From Methanosarcina sp. DH2 (GTDB lineage Archaea; Halobacteriota; Methanosarcinia; Methanosarcinales; Methanosarcinaceae): a stretch of DNA of 40,818 nucleotides. The stretch lies in the NCBI RefSeq assembly GCF_020804225.1, contig NZ_WJBI01000011.1:1631-42448 (forward strand), read 5' to 3'. The position numbers and the translations under genes are program-made. The number at the start of each line of letters is the position of its first letter. The stretch's first letter is position 1. This document shows, one piece after another, positions 24,319 to 32,939 of the stretch. The notes under the pieces are model-generated. The model searched no databases. It saw only the letters and a list, made by a program, of their open reading frames with translations, and was not told where the DNA came from.

Positions 24319-25068
24319 ATGGATGACACTGAGAAAAAAGAAATTATCAAAAAGAAGTATCAGGAAATTGCAACTTTAGGGGGCTCCTGCTGTTCTGGCG
24401 GCGGGTGCTGCGGTGATTCGGGTCCAGTAGACCTTTCCAGGTCTCTTGGCTATTCGGAAGCTGATGTTCAGGCTGTCCCGGATGCAAACCTTGGCCTTGG
24501 CTGTGGCAACCCTACTGCTTTTGCGGAACTGAAACCTGGAGACATTGTCCTGGATCTGGGTTCAGGTGCGGGATTTGATTGTTTTCTTGCTGCACAGAGG
24601 GTCGGAATCTCAGGCAAAGTCATCGGAGTTGATATGACTCCTGAAATGATTGAAAAAGCACAGGCCAACGCCCGAGAGTATGGCTATTCTAATGTTGAGT
24701 TCCGCCATGGAGATATTGAAGATCTTCCTATTGATGACAGTTCTGTGGATGTTATTATTAGCAACTGCGTGATTAACCTGGCGCCGGATAAAGAAAAAGT
24801 TTTCAGGGAAGCATTTCGAGTTCTGAAGCCCGAAGGCAGGATGTATGTTTCGGATATGGTCCTTCTGGCTGATTTACCCGAAGACCTTAAAAACGATACT
24901 GGTCTGCTTGCAGGCTGTGTCGCTGGTGCTGTGTTAAAAGAGGAGTATCTAAGGCTTTTAAAAAAGGCAGGGTTTTCGGTTGAAATCCTGGCTGAAGATG
25001 CGGATATAAGTAAAAGGCAATACGGAGGTCTGCCAGTCGAAAGCCTGAAATTAAAAGCCTGGGTATAA
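24319..25068 (+). CDS. arsM: Arsenite S-adenosylmethionine methyltransferase
   Basis: A 249-residue SAM methyltransferase that methylates arsenite to mono-, di- and trimethylated arsenicals. The SAM motif I is [20 protein letters not shown] (about residues 78-97), followed by [13 protein letters not shown] and GDIEDLPI. The three arsenic-binding cysteines of ArsM enzymes are matched by Cys62 (GLGCGNP), Cys150 (SNCVINL) and Cys200 (AGCVAGA); the 50-residue spacing of the last two is as in characterised ArsMs. An extra Cys-rich N-terminal cluster [12 protein letters not shown] (21-32) precedes them. Its partner arsR lies just upstream. The start has only a weak ribosome-binding site (AAGGA 13 bases upstream). 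Confidence 0.92.
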   Translation: MDDTEKKEIIKKKYQEIATLGGSCCSGGGCCGDSGPVDLSRSLGYSEADVQAVPDANLGLGCGNPTAFAELKPGDIVLDLGSGAGFDCFLAAQRVGISGKVIGVDMTPEMIEKAQANAREYGYSNVEFRHGDIEDLPIDDSSVDVIISNCVINLAPDKEKVFREAFRVLKPEGRMYVSDMVLLADLPEDLKNDTGLLAGCVAGAVLKEEYLRLLKKAGFSVEILAEDADISKRQYGGLPVESLKLKAWV

Positions 25069-25399
25069 AAAAAAGATACGAATGACATATGGGGAGAAGG
25101 TATGAGTGAACGTATAGGAAGAAAGTATGAGTGAAAGTATAGGAAGAAAGTATGAGTGAAAGTATAGGAAGAGGATGTTAAAGTGAGATTTTTCAACTTC
25201 TTGCTTCCTTTTCAAACTGCAGTCACTTATTTCTTTTAATAAAGCAGATTTGATGAAAAGAGTTTTGTCAGCAAGATTCCTCAGAAACTCTGCTTCAATA
25301 ACTATATCCATCAATCTATTTATATTACTATTCAATTATTATTTTTAATGGTCTGAATATTTCGGGTTTGATCTTCCGAATTCAGGGACCCTCCTGAAG
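25069..25399. other. Intergenic region between arsM and beta-helix protein
   Basis: About 330 bp, holding the 25-bp repeats at 25100-25174 (listed separately), then an AT-rich stretch with TATA-like TTTATATTACT near 25318-25328 that could drive the beta-helix protein gene. No further gene seen. Confidence 0.45.
25100..25174. repeat. Three tandem 25-bp repeats after arsM
   Basis: Units 25100-25124, 25125-25149 and 25150-25174 have the form GTATGAGTGAAAGTATAGGA then AGAAA, with one substitution in the first unit and a changed end in the last. Each carries its own ATG (25102, 25127, 25152) and a purine-rich GGAAGA-type stretch in front of the next. As 25 is not a multiple of 3, the mini-frames overlap out of phase (about MSESIGRKYE and stop). 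Confidence 0.9.
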
Positions 25400-26497
25400 A
25401 TGGGGTACAGGGTAGCAGGAGTCGGTCTCTTTGAGGTGATACTGCTGAATACTATAAGAGCCGTAAAAATCTGTTTTACAATAGGTTTTATACTTCTGTT
25501 GCTCAGCTCAGGCTCTGCAGCTGCCAGAAGGATTACTGTGGGGAGTGATGAAAATAAGGATTTTTCTTCTATTCAGGAGGCTGTGAACGCAGCAAAGGCT
25601 GGAGATACGGTTTATGTGTATAACGGGCTTTACATGGAGAATATATATCTTGATAAAGAAATCTCAGTTCGCTCTATCTCCGGAATACCTGAAAAAAATA
25701 TTGTTACGGCAAAAGACCCCGGTGATCATGTATTTCATGTAACTGCAAATAACGTAACTATAAGCGGCTTTTCCATAAATGGCGCTAACGATGCTCAGAA
25801 AGCTGGCATTTATCTGGAGAATGCACAGGGAATTATGGTAAGCAACAATAATCTTTCCAGTAATCGCCTGGGAATTTATCTCGACTCTTCTACTACTAAT
25901 ATGTTGAATCTGAATGATGTCTCCGAAAATGAGGTGGGGATCTTCCTCAATACCTCAGAGGACAACTGGATTATAAATAATAAAGTAAAAATGAACAGTT
26001 TGAATGGAATTTTCCTTGAAGCTTCTGATGGAAATCAATTAAAAGGAAATCTTTTGCATTTCAACACAGAATACGGCCTTATGCTCTCAAATAGCAGTAA
26101 AAACCTCATTTACGATAACTATTTTCAGAACTCTGAAAATGTTGGCTATAAAGGAACCAACCTGGAAAATGCCTGGAATATGAGTATGAAGAGAGGAATC
26201 AATATTGTAGGAGGCTCATATCTCGGTGGAAATTACTGGACCGGCCCTGAAAGTACTGCCCTGTGTGTTATCGAAGACCTGGACGATAATGGTTTCTGTG
26301 ATTCGTCCTACGATCTGGGAGAGGGTAATATTGACTACATGCCTCTTATCCGGCGTCCTCAAGCTTTTCAGAATAGAGAGCGTCCAATTACGGTTACCCT
26401 TTTTGGGTTTGCTTTACTAGTATTTGGCCTTACAGCGTTTATCGTAAAGAGGGTAATGGGTTGGGGAGGAAATGATTATGGAAAAAACGAAAAGTAA
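25400..26497 (+). CDS. NosD-like beta-helix surface protein with C-terminal membrane anchor
   Basis: A 365-residue secreted or surface protein. A signal-like hydrophobic segment (CFTIGFILLLLSSGSAAA, about residues 25-42) is followed by a domain opening ITVGSDENKDFSSIQEAVNA AKAGDTV, the usual start of archaeal NosD/PbH1 right-handed beta helices. About eight helical rungs follow with N-N-L/N-G-I-Y/F-L repeats (residues 110-260). The last part has YDLGEGNIDYMPL, common in Methanosarcina surface proteins, and a C-terminal hydrophobic helix (VTLFGFALLVFGLTAFIVK) with basic tail. It is probably tethered outside the cell. ATG 25400 lacks a good ribosome-binding site; GTG 25436 is possible. Ligand unknown. 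Confidence 0.8.
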   Translation: MGYRVAGVGLFEVILLNTIRAVKICFTIGFILLLLSSGSAAARRITVGSDENKDFSSIQEAVNAAKAGDTVYVYNGLYMENIYLDKEISVRSISGIPEKNIVTAKDPGDHVFHVTANNVTISGFSINGANDAQKAGIYLENAQGIMVSNNNLSSNRLGIYLDSSTTNMLNLNDVSENEVGIFLNTSEDNWIINNKVKMNSLNGIFLEASDGNQLKGNLLHFNTEYGLMLSNSSKNLIYDNYFQNSENVGYKGTNLENAWNMSMKRGINIVGGSYLGGNYWTGPESTALCVIEDLDDNGFCDSSYDLGEGNIDYMPLIRRPQAFQNRERPITVTLFGFALLVFGLTAFIVKRVMGWGGNDYGKNEK

Positions 26498-27048
26498 AAT
26501 AAACAGATATAGAGTAATAAAGTGGAGCGAATAAAGCAAAGTAAAACTAAATTTGGTGATCCATAGCTAGTCGGTTGATATTACTACAGTGCAACCTTAA
26601 TGGTATCTTTTAACCTTTCTTTATAGACGTCGTGCGCAGCATGGACTATCGGCTTTGATCATATTAAGGATCAATCTTCAACTGCACAGGATAAAATATA
26701 GTGTCAAAATATCAACTACTTGACCCTAGACGATCAAAAACTGAAAGCAAACAAAATATGGCACTTTTAAACAGGCATCAAATATACTTAGCAAACCCGG
26801 AAAATTTTAAATTCACTTTTTATTTAATAAACTTCCCGGAAAAAGCTTATTTAAAGGCTTCTTTATATATTGCTTGAAAAATTATATTTTCAGATATGTG
26901 TATCTGGTTTAAAGTGTATTTAGTTAGTATATTTGTTTCAATAAATTACTTCAAAAATTTCGTTACTTCAAAACAATCTATGTATTAATATAGAGTGGGT
27001 TATACTAGATTAGATATATTTTATCAAACACCTAAAGGAGATGACAGA
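26498..27048. other. Intergenic region before the glycan island, with manC promoter
   Basis: About 550 bp, AT-rich. A TATA-like TTTATATAT at 26862-26870 predicts transcription from about 26895 and a leader of about 155 nt before manC. A small inverted repeat TTGATC (26655-26660) / GATCAA (26669-26674) is present. No gene seen. Confidence 0.45.
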
Positions 27049-28416
27049 ATTAAGTCGATAATTCTTGCAGGTGGCTCAGGGACGAGACTCTGGCCTCTCA
27101 GCCGGGAAATGTATCCCAAACAATTTTTAAAATTCGGGGACACATCACTTTTTCAAGAGACTGTGCTTCGATGTCTTGAGGTTTCAGATATTTCTGAGAT
27201 TTTTGTTGTAACGAATGAAGCTCAGAAATTTTTCGTAATTGGGCAGATCAAAGAGATAGGATATCCAATTCCTCTTGAGAATGTTCTGATCGAGCCTGAA
27301 GGCAAGAACACGCTTCCTGCAATTTTCTTTGGAATGAAAGAGATTGAAAAAAAATTCGGGGATTCAATTGTAGGGGTATTCTCCTCAGACCATGTGCTTG
27401 ACAGAACTGCAATGGCAACGATCTCTTCAGCTGAAAAACTGGCTTCGGATTATCTGGTGACTTTCGGGGTTGTTCCCACATTTCCTCATACGGGATACGG
27501 ATACATTAAATCCTCAGAGTCCTGCGAGCCTGGTTACAGGGTTTCGGAATTCAGAGAAAAACCTGATTTTGAAACCGCGCAAATATACATTGAAGAGGGC
27601 TGTCTCTGGAATAGCGGAATGTTTCTCTTTGAGACGCGGCTCTTCTTTGAAGAAGTCAAAAAACATGCGCCTACGGTTTTTGCCTGTTTTGAGAAAGGGG
27701 ACAATATTAATGAGATTTATGCATGTGTTGATAAGGTTTCCATTGACTATGGCATAATGGAAAAGTCCGATAGGGTCGCTGTTGTAAAGCTGGACCAGAA
27801 GTGGAGTGATCTTGGAAACTTTGCGGCAATTTATGATGAGCTGGAAAAGGATTCAGTAGGAAATGTGATCCATGAATGTGACCCGGTGCTTCTTAACTCT
27901 GATGGAAATCTGGTATATTCTAAATGCGGTAAAATCGTTTCCCTGATCGATGTTAAAGATATGGTTGTTGTTGATACGAGTGATGCCCTGTTAATATGTC
28001 CCAAGTCCAGCAGCCAGAAAGTAAAGGAAATAGTCTCCGAGCTGAAGGTCAGGAAAGATGAAAGGGCATTTGTAGGGCAAACAGTCTATCGGCCCTGGGG
28101 CTCATATACACTACTTGATGCCTCTCCCGGTCATAAGATAAAGAATATAACTGTACTCTCGGATCACAAGTTAAGCCTGCAACTGCACTACCACAGGAGT
28201 GAACACTGGGTGGTCGTAAAAGGTATGGCATGCGTACAGGTGGATGGGGAGCAATTTTTCCTGAGACCCGGGGAAAGCACATATATCAGAGCCGGACAAA
28301 AGCACAGGCTGTCGAATCCCGGAAAAGTCCCTCTTGAAATTATTGAGGTGCAATTAGGAGAGCTTGTGGATGAAGGAGATATTGTCAGGTTTGATGATGT
28401 ATATGGGAGAAGCTGA
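27049..28416 (+). CDS. manC: Mannose-1-phosphate guanylyltransferase / mannose-6-phosphate isomerase (type II)
   Basis: A bifunctional enzyme of about 455 residues that isomerises fructose-6-P to mannose-6-P and makes GDP-mannose from mannose-1-P. The nucleotidyltransferase domain opens IILAGGSGTRLWPLSREMYP KQFL (GTP-binding GxGxRLWP and PKQFL). The C-terminal cupin PMI domain has YRPWGSYTLL, LQLHYHRSEHWVVVKG (metal histidines) and RAGQKHRLSNPG. The start is unclear: GTG 26995 is the only standard codon but has no ribosome-binding site and adds 18 unrelated residues; ATT 27049 lies 8 bases after AAAGGAG and yields the usual M-K-x-I-I-L-A-G-G. First gene of the island, 9 bp before rmlC. Confidence 0.9.
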   Translation: MKSIILAGGSGTRLWPLSREMYPKQFLKFGDTSLFQETVLRCLEVSDISEIFVVTNEAQKFFVIGQIKEIGYPIPLENVLIEPEGKNTLPAIFFGMKEIEKKFGDSIVGVFSSDHVLDRTAMATISSAEKLASDYLVTFGVVPTFPHTGYGYIKSSESCEPGYRVSEFREKPDFETAQIYIEEGCLWNSGMFLFETRLFFEEVKKHAPTVFACFEKGDNINEIYACVDKVSIDYGIMEKSDRVAVVKLDQKWSDLGNFAAIYDELEKDSVGNVIHECDPVLLNSDGNLVYSKCGKIVSLIDVKDMVVVDTSDALLICPKSSSQKVKEIVSELKVRKDERAFVGQTVYRPWGSYTLLDASPGHKIKNITVLSDHKLSLQLHYHRSEHWVVVKGMACVQVDGEQFFLRPGESTYIRAGQKHRLSNPGKVPLEIIEVQLGELVDEGDIVRFDDVYGRS

Positions 28417-28425
28417 GGAAAAGGT

Positions 28426-28977
28426 ATGAAGATAATAAGTACTGAAATAAATGACCTCTTCATACTCGAACCTGAAGTTTTTGGGGATGATAGGGGCTAC
28501 TTTTTTGAGAGTTACAATAAAATGAAACTTGATTCTCTTATTGGAAGTGTATACACCTTTGTTCAGGACAATGAGTCAAAGTCCTCTTATGGGGTGATTC
28601 GCGGGCTGCACTATCAACTGGCGCCTTTCAGTCAGGCGAAACTCGTAAGGGTCTTGCAGGGGAAGGTATACGATGTTGCCGTAGACCTAAGGAAAAGCTC
28701 TCCCTCCTTCGGGAACTGGGTTGGAGTTGAACTTTCAGATGAAAACAAGAGGCAATTTCTTATTCCAAAGGGTTTTGCCCATGGATTTTCCGTACTGAGT
28801 GAAACCGCAGTCTTTGCATACAAGTGTGATGAATACTACCATCCAGAAGCTGAGGCAGGAATCGTTTTCAATGATTCTTCGTTGAATATTAATTGGAAAG
28901 TAAAGGATGAGGATCTAAAAGTTTCTTCTAAAGACGGACTACTTTCCAAATTTGAAAAAGCCAGGATGAATTTTTAA
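28426..28977 (+). CDS. rmlC: dTDP-4-dehydrorhamnose 3,5-epimerase
   Basis: A 183-residue cupin-fold epimerase, third step of dTDP-L-rhamnose synthesis. The family signature VIRGLHYQLAPFSQAKLVRV (about residues 56-75, catalytic His) and KVYDVAVDLRKSSPSFGNWV are intact, with IPKGFAHGFSVLSETAVFAY and the C-terminal GIVFNDSSLNINW as expected. Length is normal. ATG 28426 follows GAGGAAAAGG. It begins 9 bp after manC, and rmlB follows after 68 bp, so the sugar-nucleotide genes look co-transcribed. Confidence 0.95.
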   Translation: MKIISTEINDLFILEPEVFGDDRGYFFESYNKMKLDSLIGSVYTFVQDNESKSSYGVIRGLHYQLAPFSQAKLVRVLQGKVYDVAVDLRKSSPSFGNWVGVELSDENKRQFLIPKGFAHGFSVLSETAVFAYKCDEYYHPEAEAGIVFNDSSLNINWKVKDEDLKVSSKDGLLSKFEKARMNF

Positions 28978-29045
28978 TACACAAATTTTATCTTTTAAAA
29001 CAGTTTGTATAATATTGTTACGTATGATTTGCAGAGGTGACCTGA

Positions 29046-30002
29046 ACGAAACTGCTGGTAACAGGAGGCTGCGGATTTATAGGCAGCAATTTCATCCGTT
29101 ATATGCTGAAAAAGTATCCTAATTATCGGATTATAAATCTTGACAAACTAACATATGCCGGGAATCCAGCTAATCTTAAAGATATTGAGAATAATCCGAA
29201 TTATTCTTTTGTCAAAGGAGATATCTGCGACTCTGTAATTGTGAATGAGGTAATGAAAAACGTAGATCGTGCAGTTCATTTCGCAGCCGAAAGCCACGTT
29301 GACCGTTCAATTGAAGATGGCTCGGTTTTCGTCAGGACAAATGTGCTCGGTACAAACACTCTTCTCCAGAGTGCACTTGCAAACGACGTCAGAAAATTTA
29401 TCCATGTTTCAACTGATGAGGTATACGGTAGTATAAAAAAAGGTTCTTTTACCGAAACAGACAACCTGAACCCTTCAAGCCCTTATTCTTCAAGCAAAGC
29501 CGGCTCAGATCTTCTTGCAATGTCCTACTACACAACTTACGGGCTGCCAGTATGCATTACCAGATGTACAAACAATTTCGGGCCTTATCAGTATCCTGAA
29601 AAATTGATTCCTTTTTTCATCAGCCGATTAATGGAAGGGAAAAAAGTTCCAGTGTACGGTACAGGTCTGAATATCCGGGACTGGATATATGTTGAAGACC
29701 ACTGTTCTGCAATAGATTTTGTCCTGCACAATGGAAGTAATGGAGAAATCTATAACATCGATGGCGGAAACGAACTAACTAATCTCGAAATAACTCATCG
29801 CCTTCTAAAAATGCTTGGCAAAGATGAATCTTCAATTGAATATGTGGAGGATCGAAAAGGACACGACTTCCGGTATTCCCTTGACGGCAGCAAACTTGAG
29901 AAGATGGGTTGGAAACCGAAATACGACTTTGATACTGCTCTTGGGCAAACAGTCCAATGGTATGTTGAAAATCGATGGTGGTGGGAGCCATTAAGACACT
30001 GA
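29046..30002 (+). CDS. rmlB: dTDP-glucose 4,6-dehydratase (start codon apparently ACG)
   Basis: A 318-residue short-chain dehydrogenase that converts dTDP-glucose to dTDP-4-keto-6-deoxyglucose. Motifs: LLVTGGCGFIGSNFIRYMLK (NAD-binding, residues 3-22), HFAAESHVDRSI, the STDEVYG active-site strand and the catalytic YSSSKAGSD. The N-terminus is essential yet has no ATG, GTG or TTG: an in-frame TGA at 29043-29045 is followed directly by ACG AAA CTG CTG GTA ACA GGA. GAGGTGA (29034-29040) sits 5 bases before the ACG, the ideal spacing, so ACG 29046 is the probable initiator. The first ATG (29103) would remove the NAD-binding loop. Its end overlaps rmlD. Confidence 0.9.
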   Translation, partial: TKLLVTGGCGFIGSNFIRYMLKKYPNYRIINLDKLTYAGNPANLKDIENNPNYSFVKGDICDSVIVNEVMKNVDRAVHFAAESHVDRSIEDGSVFVRTNVLGTNTLLQSALANDVRKFIHVSTDEVYGSIKKGSFTETDNLNPSSPYSSSKAGSDLLAMSYYTTYGLPVCITRCTNNFGPYQYPEKLIPFFISRLMEGKKVPVYGTGLNIRDWIYVEDHCSAIDFVLHNGSNGEIYNIDGGNELTNLEITHRLLKMLGKDESSIEYVEDRKGHDFRYSLDGSKLEKMGWKPKYDFDTALGQTVQWYVENRWWWEPLRH

Positions 30003-30784
30003 TCATTGGCTCAAGCGGGATGCTCGGCTTCGATCTTTGCAAAGTGTTTCCTGATGCTGTCAAACTGACTCACAGGGAGCTTGATATAACAAACAAAGAA
30101 CAGGTTTTAGAGTCTATTCAAAGAATAAAACCGGACCTTGTTATAAATGCTGCTGCTTATACTGATGTTGACGGCTGTGAGGATAATCAGGAACTGGCGT
30201 TTCAGGTCAACGGATATGGGCCCGGGCATATTGCCGAAGCTTGCAGTAGTATAGGGGCGACACTTGTACATTTCAGTACTGATTATGTATTCGACGGGTC
30301 CAGACATGAGTACATAGAATCTGACACTCCAAATCCCATCAACGTATATGGTCAATCAAAACTTCTTGGGGAACAGGAAATTACCGAAAACACAGGTGAC
30401 TACAGGATTATCAGGATTTCCTGGCTTTTTGGCACTCACGGAAAAAATTTCGTAGAGACGATGCTGAAACTGTCTCCTCAGATGGATAAAGTTAAGGTAG
30501 TAAATGACCAGTTCGGAAAACCCACCTATACAATAGACCTTGCAAATAAAATCATGGATGTTCTTGAACTTGAAGCAGGGATATATCATTTAACGAACGA
30601 AGGTGTATGTTCCTGGTATGAGTTTGCATCTGCAATTATAGATAACGTTGTTCCGTGCACAAGTGAAGAGTTTCCAAGAAAAGCAAAACGTCCAAAGTAT
30701 TCTGTTCTTACAAACACTAAAACCGAACCCATGAGGCACTGGAAAGCGGCACTCAAAGCTTATATGAAGGAGAAAAATACATGA
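29975..30784 (+). CDS. rmlD: dTDP-4-dehydrorhamnose reductase
   Basis: A reductase of up to 269 residues performing the last step to dTDP-L-rhamnose. Motifs: LIIGSSGMLGFDL (NADPH binding), NAAAYTDVDGCEDNQELAFQ, HFSTDYVFDG and the catalytic NVYGQSKLLGEQ. ATG 29975 overlaps rmlB by 28 bp but has no ribosome-binding site and prepends MVVGAI; ATT 29990, preceded by GGTGGGAG, would give M-K-T-L-I-I-G, the usual beginning. I list the ATG as the safer boundary. The gene ends with a 4-bp ATGA overlap into rmlA, showing coupling. Confidence 0.92.
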   Translation: MVVGAIKTLIIGSSGMLGFDLCKVFPDAVKLTHRELDITNKEQVLESIQRIKPDLVINAAAYTDVDGCEDNQELAFQVNGYGPGHIAEACSSIGATLVHFSTDYVFDGSRHEYIESDTPNPINVYGQSKLLGEQEITENTGDYRIIRISWLFGTHGKNFVETMLKLSPQMDKVKVVNDQFGKPTYTIDLANKIMDVLELEAGIYHLTNEGVCSWYEFASAIIDNVVPCTSEEFPRKAKRPKYSVLTNTKTEPMRHWKAALKAYMKEKNT

Positions 30785-31503
30785 AAGGCGTGATACTTGC
30801 AGGCGGTACGGGCAGCAGGCTCTATCCCCTTACTAAGGTTACAAATAAACATCTTTTGCCAGTCTATGATAAGCCAATGATATTTTATCCCATCCAGACC
30901 CTTATTAACGCAGGGATCAAGGAGATAATGATCGTATCTGGTAGGGGCCATGCAGGGCACTTTCTTGAGCTTCTGGGTTCGGGAGCAGATCTTGGGGTTA
31001 AGTTCACATATGAAATTCAGGAAGAAGCCGGAGGGATCGCACAGGCTTTAGGTCTTGCTGAGAGTTTTGCCGATGAAGAGGACGTGGCTGTAATTCTTGG
31101 AGATAATATTTTCCAGGATAACATTAAAATTGATGTCTCAAACTTTACAGGCGGTGCCAAGATCTTCCTGAAGGAAGTCCCGGACGCCCACAGGTTTGGA
31201 GTTGCGGAGCTGAAAGGCGATAAAGTAGCAGGAATCCAGGAGAAACCTCGGGAGCCTAAAAGCAGTTTTGCAGTTACAGGCCTTTATATCTATAGCAATA
31301 ATGTGTTCAAAGTGGTTAAAGCCTTAAAGCCTTCTGCACGAGGAGAACTTGAGATCACTGATGTGAATAATTATTTTGTTAACAATGGAACTATGGAGTA
31401 CCGTATTCTGGACGGCTTCTGGAGTGATGCCGGAACTTTTGAAAGTCTGTTAAGAGCAGGGGTATTGATCCAGAAATATAATAAAAACAAAAATCTGGAG
31501 TAA
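30781..31503 (+). CDS. rmlA: Glucose-1-phosphate thymidylyltransferase (short form)
   Basis: A 240-residue nucleotidyltransferase that makes dTDP-glucose, the entry step of rhamnose synthesis. It opens MKGVILAGGTGSRLYPLTKV with KHLLPVYDKPMIFYPIQTLI next, includes the LGDNIF metal/nucleotide motif and GFWSDAGTFESLL at the end. Bacterial RmlA is about 290 residues; this shorter form lacks the C-terminal helical extension that carries the allosteric site, so feedback control by dTDP-rhamnose may differ (inference). ATG 30781 overlaps the rmlD stop. Confidence 0.93.
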   Translation: MKGVILAGGTGSRLYPLTKVTNKHLLPVYDKPMIFYPIQTLINAGIKEIMIVSGRGHAGHFLELLGSGADLGVKFTYEIQEEAGGIAQALGLAESFADEEDVAVILGDNIFQDNIKIDVSNFTGGAKIFLKEVPDAHRFGVAELKGDKVAGIQEKPREPKSSFAVTGLYIYSNNVFKVVKALKPSARGELEITDVNNYFVNNGTMEYRILDGFWSDAGTFESLLRAGVLIQKYNKNKNLE

Positions 31504-31509
31504 AACTCA

Positions 31510-32937
31510 TTGACTACAGTTAGAAAGATAGCCAGGAACAGTTTATTCTTACTTTCCGGTCAAATAGTAAATCTAGTTTTTGGCTTCTTTTATTTTGTTT
31601 ATATGGCCCGATATCTTGGGGCTGAAGATTTAGGAGTATTAAGTCTCGCGCTGTCTCTGAGCATAATTATCGGGCTTTTAGGAGATATTGGATTAAGTTC
31701 ATTAATGGCAAGAGAAGTCTCACGTAATCAGTCCCTGGCTCCTAAGTATCTTGGAAATATTTTTTTCATAAAAGTCATATTAGCAATAGTTACTTTTGGA
31801 GTTGTTGCAACTGTAACAAATATTCTTGGTTATTCAGAACAGACAATAAAGGTAATTTATTTAATTACACTATCTAATATTGCGACAAGCTTCACTCAAA
31901 CGTTTAATTCTATTTTTCAAGCATTTGAAAGATTTGAGTACCAATCCATTGGTATGATTCTAAATAGTACACTAATGTTGATAGGGATTTTTTTTGCAGT
32001 AAAACATAATTTTGATTTAATTTATTTTGCATTCATTTATCTTATTGTAAACGTGATTATCCTTGTATACAGCTTCATTTTTTGTCTCTGGAAATTTACA
32101 ATTCCAAGTTTAAAGATTGATTGGATCTTCTGGAAGCAGACAATCTTAGAATCAATACCTTTCTGGTTAAATAGTGTTTTTGTTGTAATTTATTTTAAAG
32201 TAGATATGGTAATGCTTTCGACAATGGACGGAGATACTGTAGTTGGGTGGTACGCAGCATCTTACAGGTTAATAGATGCTCTTGGCTTCATTCCTGCAGT
32301 CCTTATGAGTACCATGTATCCTGTATTCTCTAAATTTCATATTAGCTCAAAAGAATCCCTTGAATTTGCTTTTAAAAAATCATTTAAATTTTTAACGATA
32401 CTTGCGATTCCCATTGGTATAGGAACTACTCTTCTGGCAGAAAATATTATTCTATCTATATATGGCTCAGAGTATACACCTTCGGTTATTGCTTTGCAGA
32501 TTCTAATATGGGCGAGTGTATTGAGCTTTATTAATTATACTCCTGCAACCTACTTAACTTCCACAAACAAACAAAGGATGCTTATGATTCTTACCTTCAT
32601 GGGAGCAATTTTGAATGTTGTTTTAAATTTTATTTTAATTCCATTGCTTAGCTATAATGGAGCTGCCATTGCGACTGTTTGCACAGAGCTTGTTGTAGGA
32701 TTACTAATGATAAACAGGATACACAGGGTACAGGATTTATCTTTTTTATTCTCGGATGTTATTTTTAAGTCGTTAATTGCAGGGATTTTCATGGGCATAT
32801 TTATACTATTTTTCCGGGATTATTCATTTATACTGTTAATTTTGTCTGCAGCAATTCTATACTTCATTGTCCTGTACATTATAAATGGTTTTGAAAAAGA
32901 GGATATTAATTTATTTAATCAAGCATTGGGAAGGTAA
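31510..32937 (+). CDS. Oligosaccharide flippase (Wzx/MATE-like)
   Basis: A 475-residue polytopic membrane protein with about 12-14 hydrophobic helices across its length. The first helix pair (NSLFLLSGQIVNLVFGFFYF then YLGAEDLGVLSLALSLS) matches the polysaccharide biosynthesis/export family. It would flip a lipid-linked glycan to the outer face of the membrane, where AglB transfers it. Start is TTG 31510 with GGAG 9 bases upstream, inside the rmlA stop region. The gene is noticeably more AT-rich than those of the upstream half of the window. Confidence 0.88.
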   Translation: MTTVRKIARNSLFLLSGQIVNLVFGFFYFVYMARYLGAEDLGVLSLALSLSIIIGLLGDIGLSSLMAREVSRNQSLAPKYLGNIFFIKVILAIVTFGVVATVTNILGYSEQTIKVIYLITLSNIATSFTQTFNSIFQAFERFEYQSIGMILNSTLMLIGIFFAVKHNFDLIYFAFIYLIVNVIILVYSFIFCLWKFTIPSLKIDWIFWKQTILESIPFWLNSVFVVIYFKVDMVMLSTMDGDTVVGWYAASYRLIDALGFIPAVLMSTMYPVFSKFHISSKESLEFAFKKSFKFLTILAIPIGIGTTLLAENIILSIYGSEYTPSVIALQILIWASVLSFINYTPATYLTSTNKQRMLMILTFMGAILNVVLNFILIPLLSYNGAAIATVCTELVVGLLMINRIHRVQDLSFLFSDVIFKSLIAGIFMGIFILFFRDYSFILLILSAAILYFIVLYIINGFEKEDINLFNQALGR

Positions 32938-32939
32938 AT

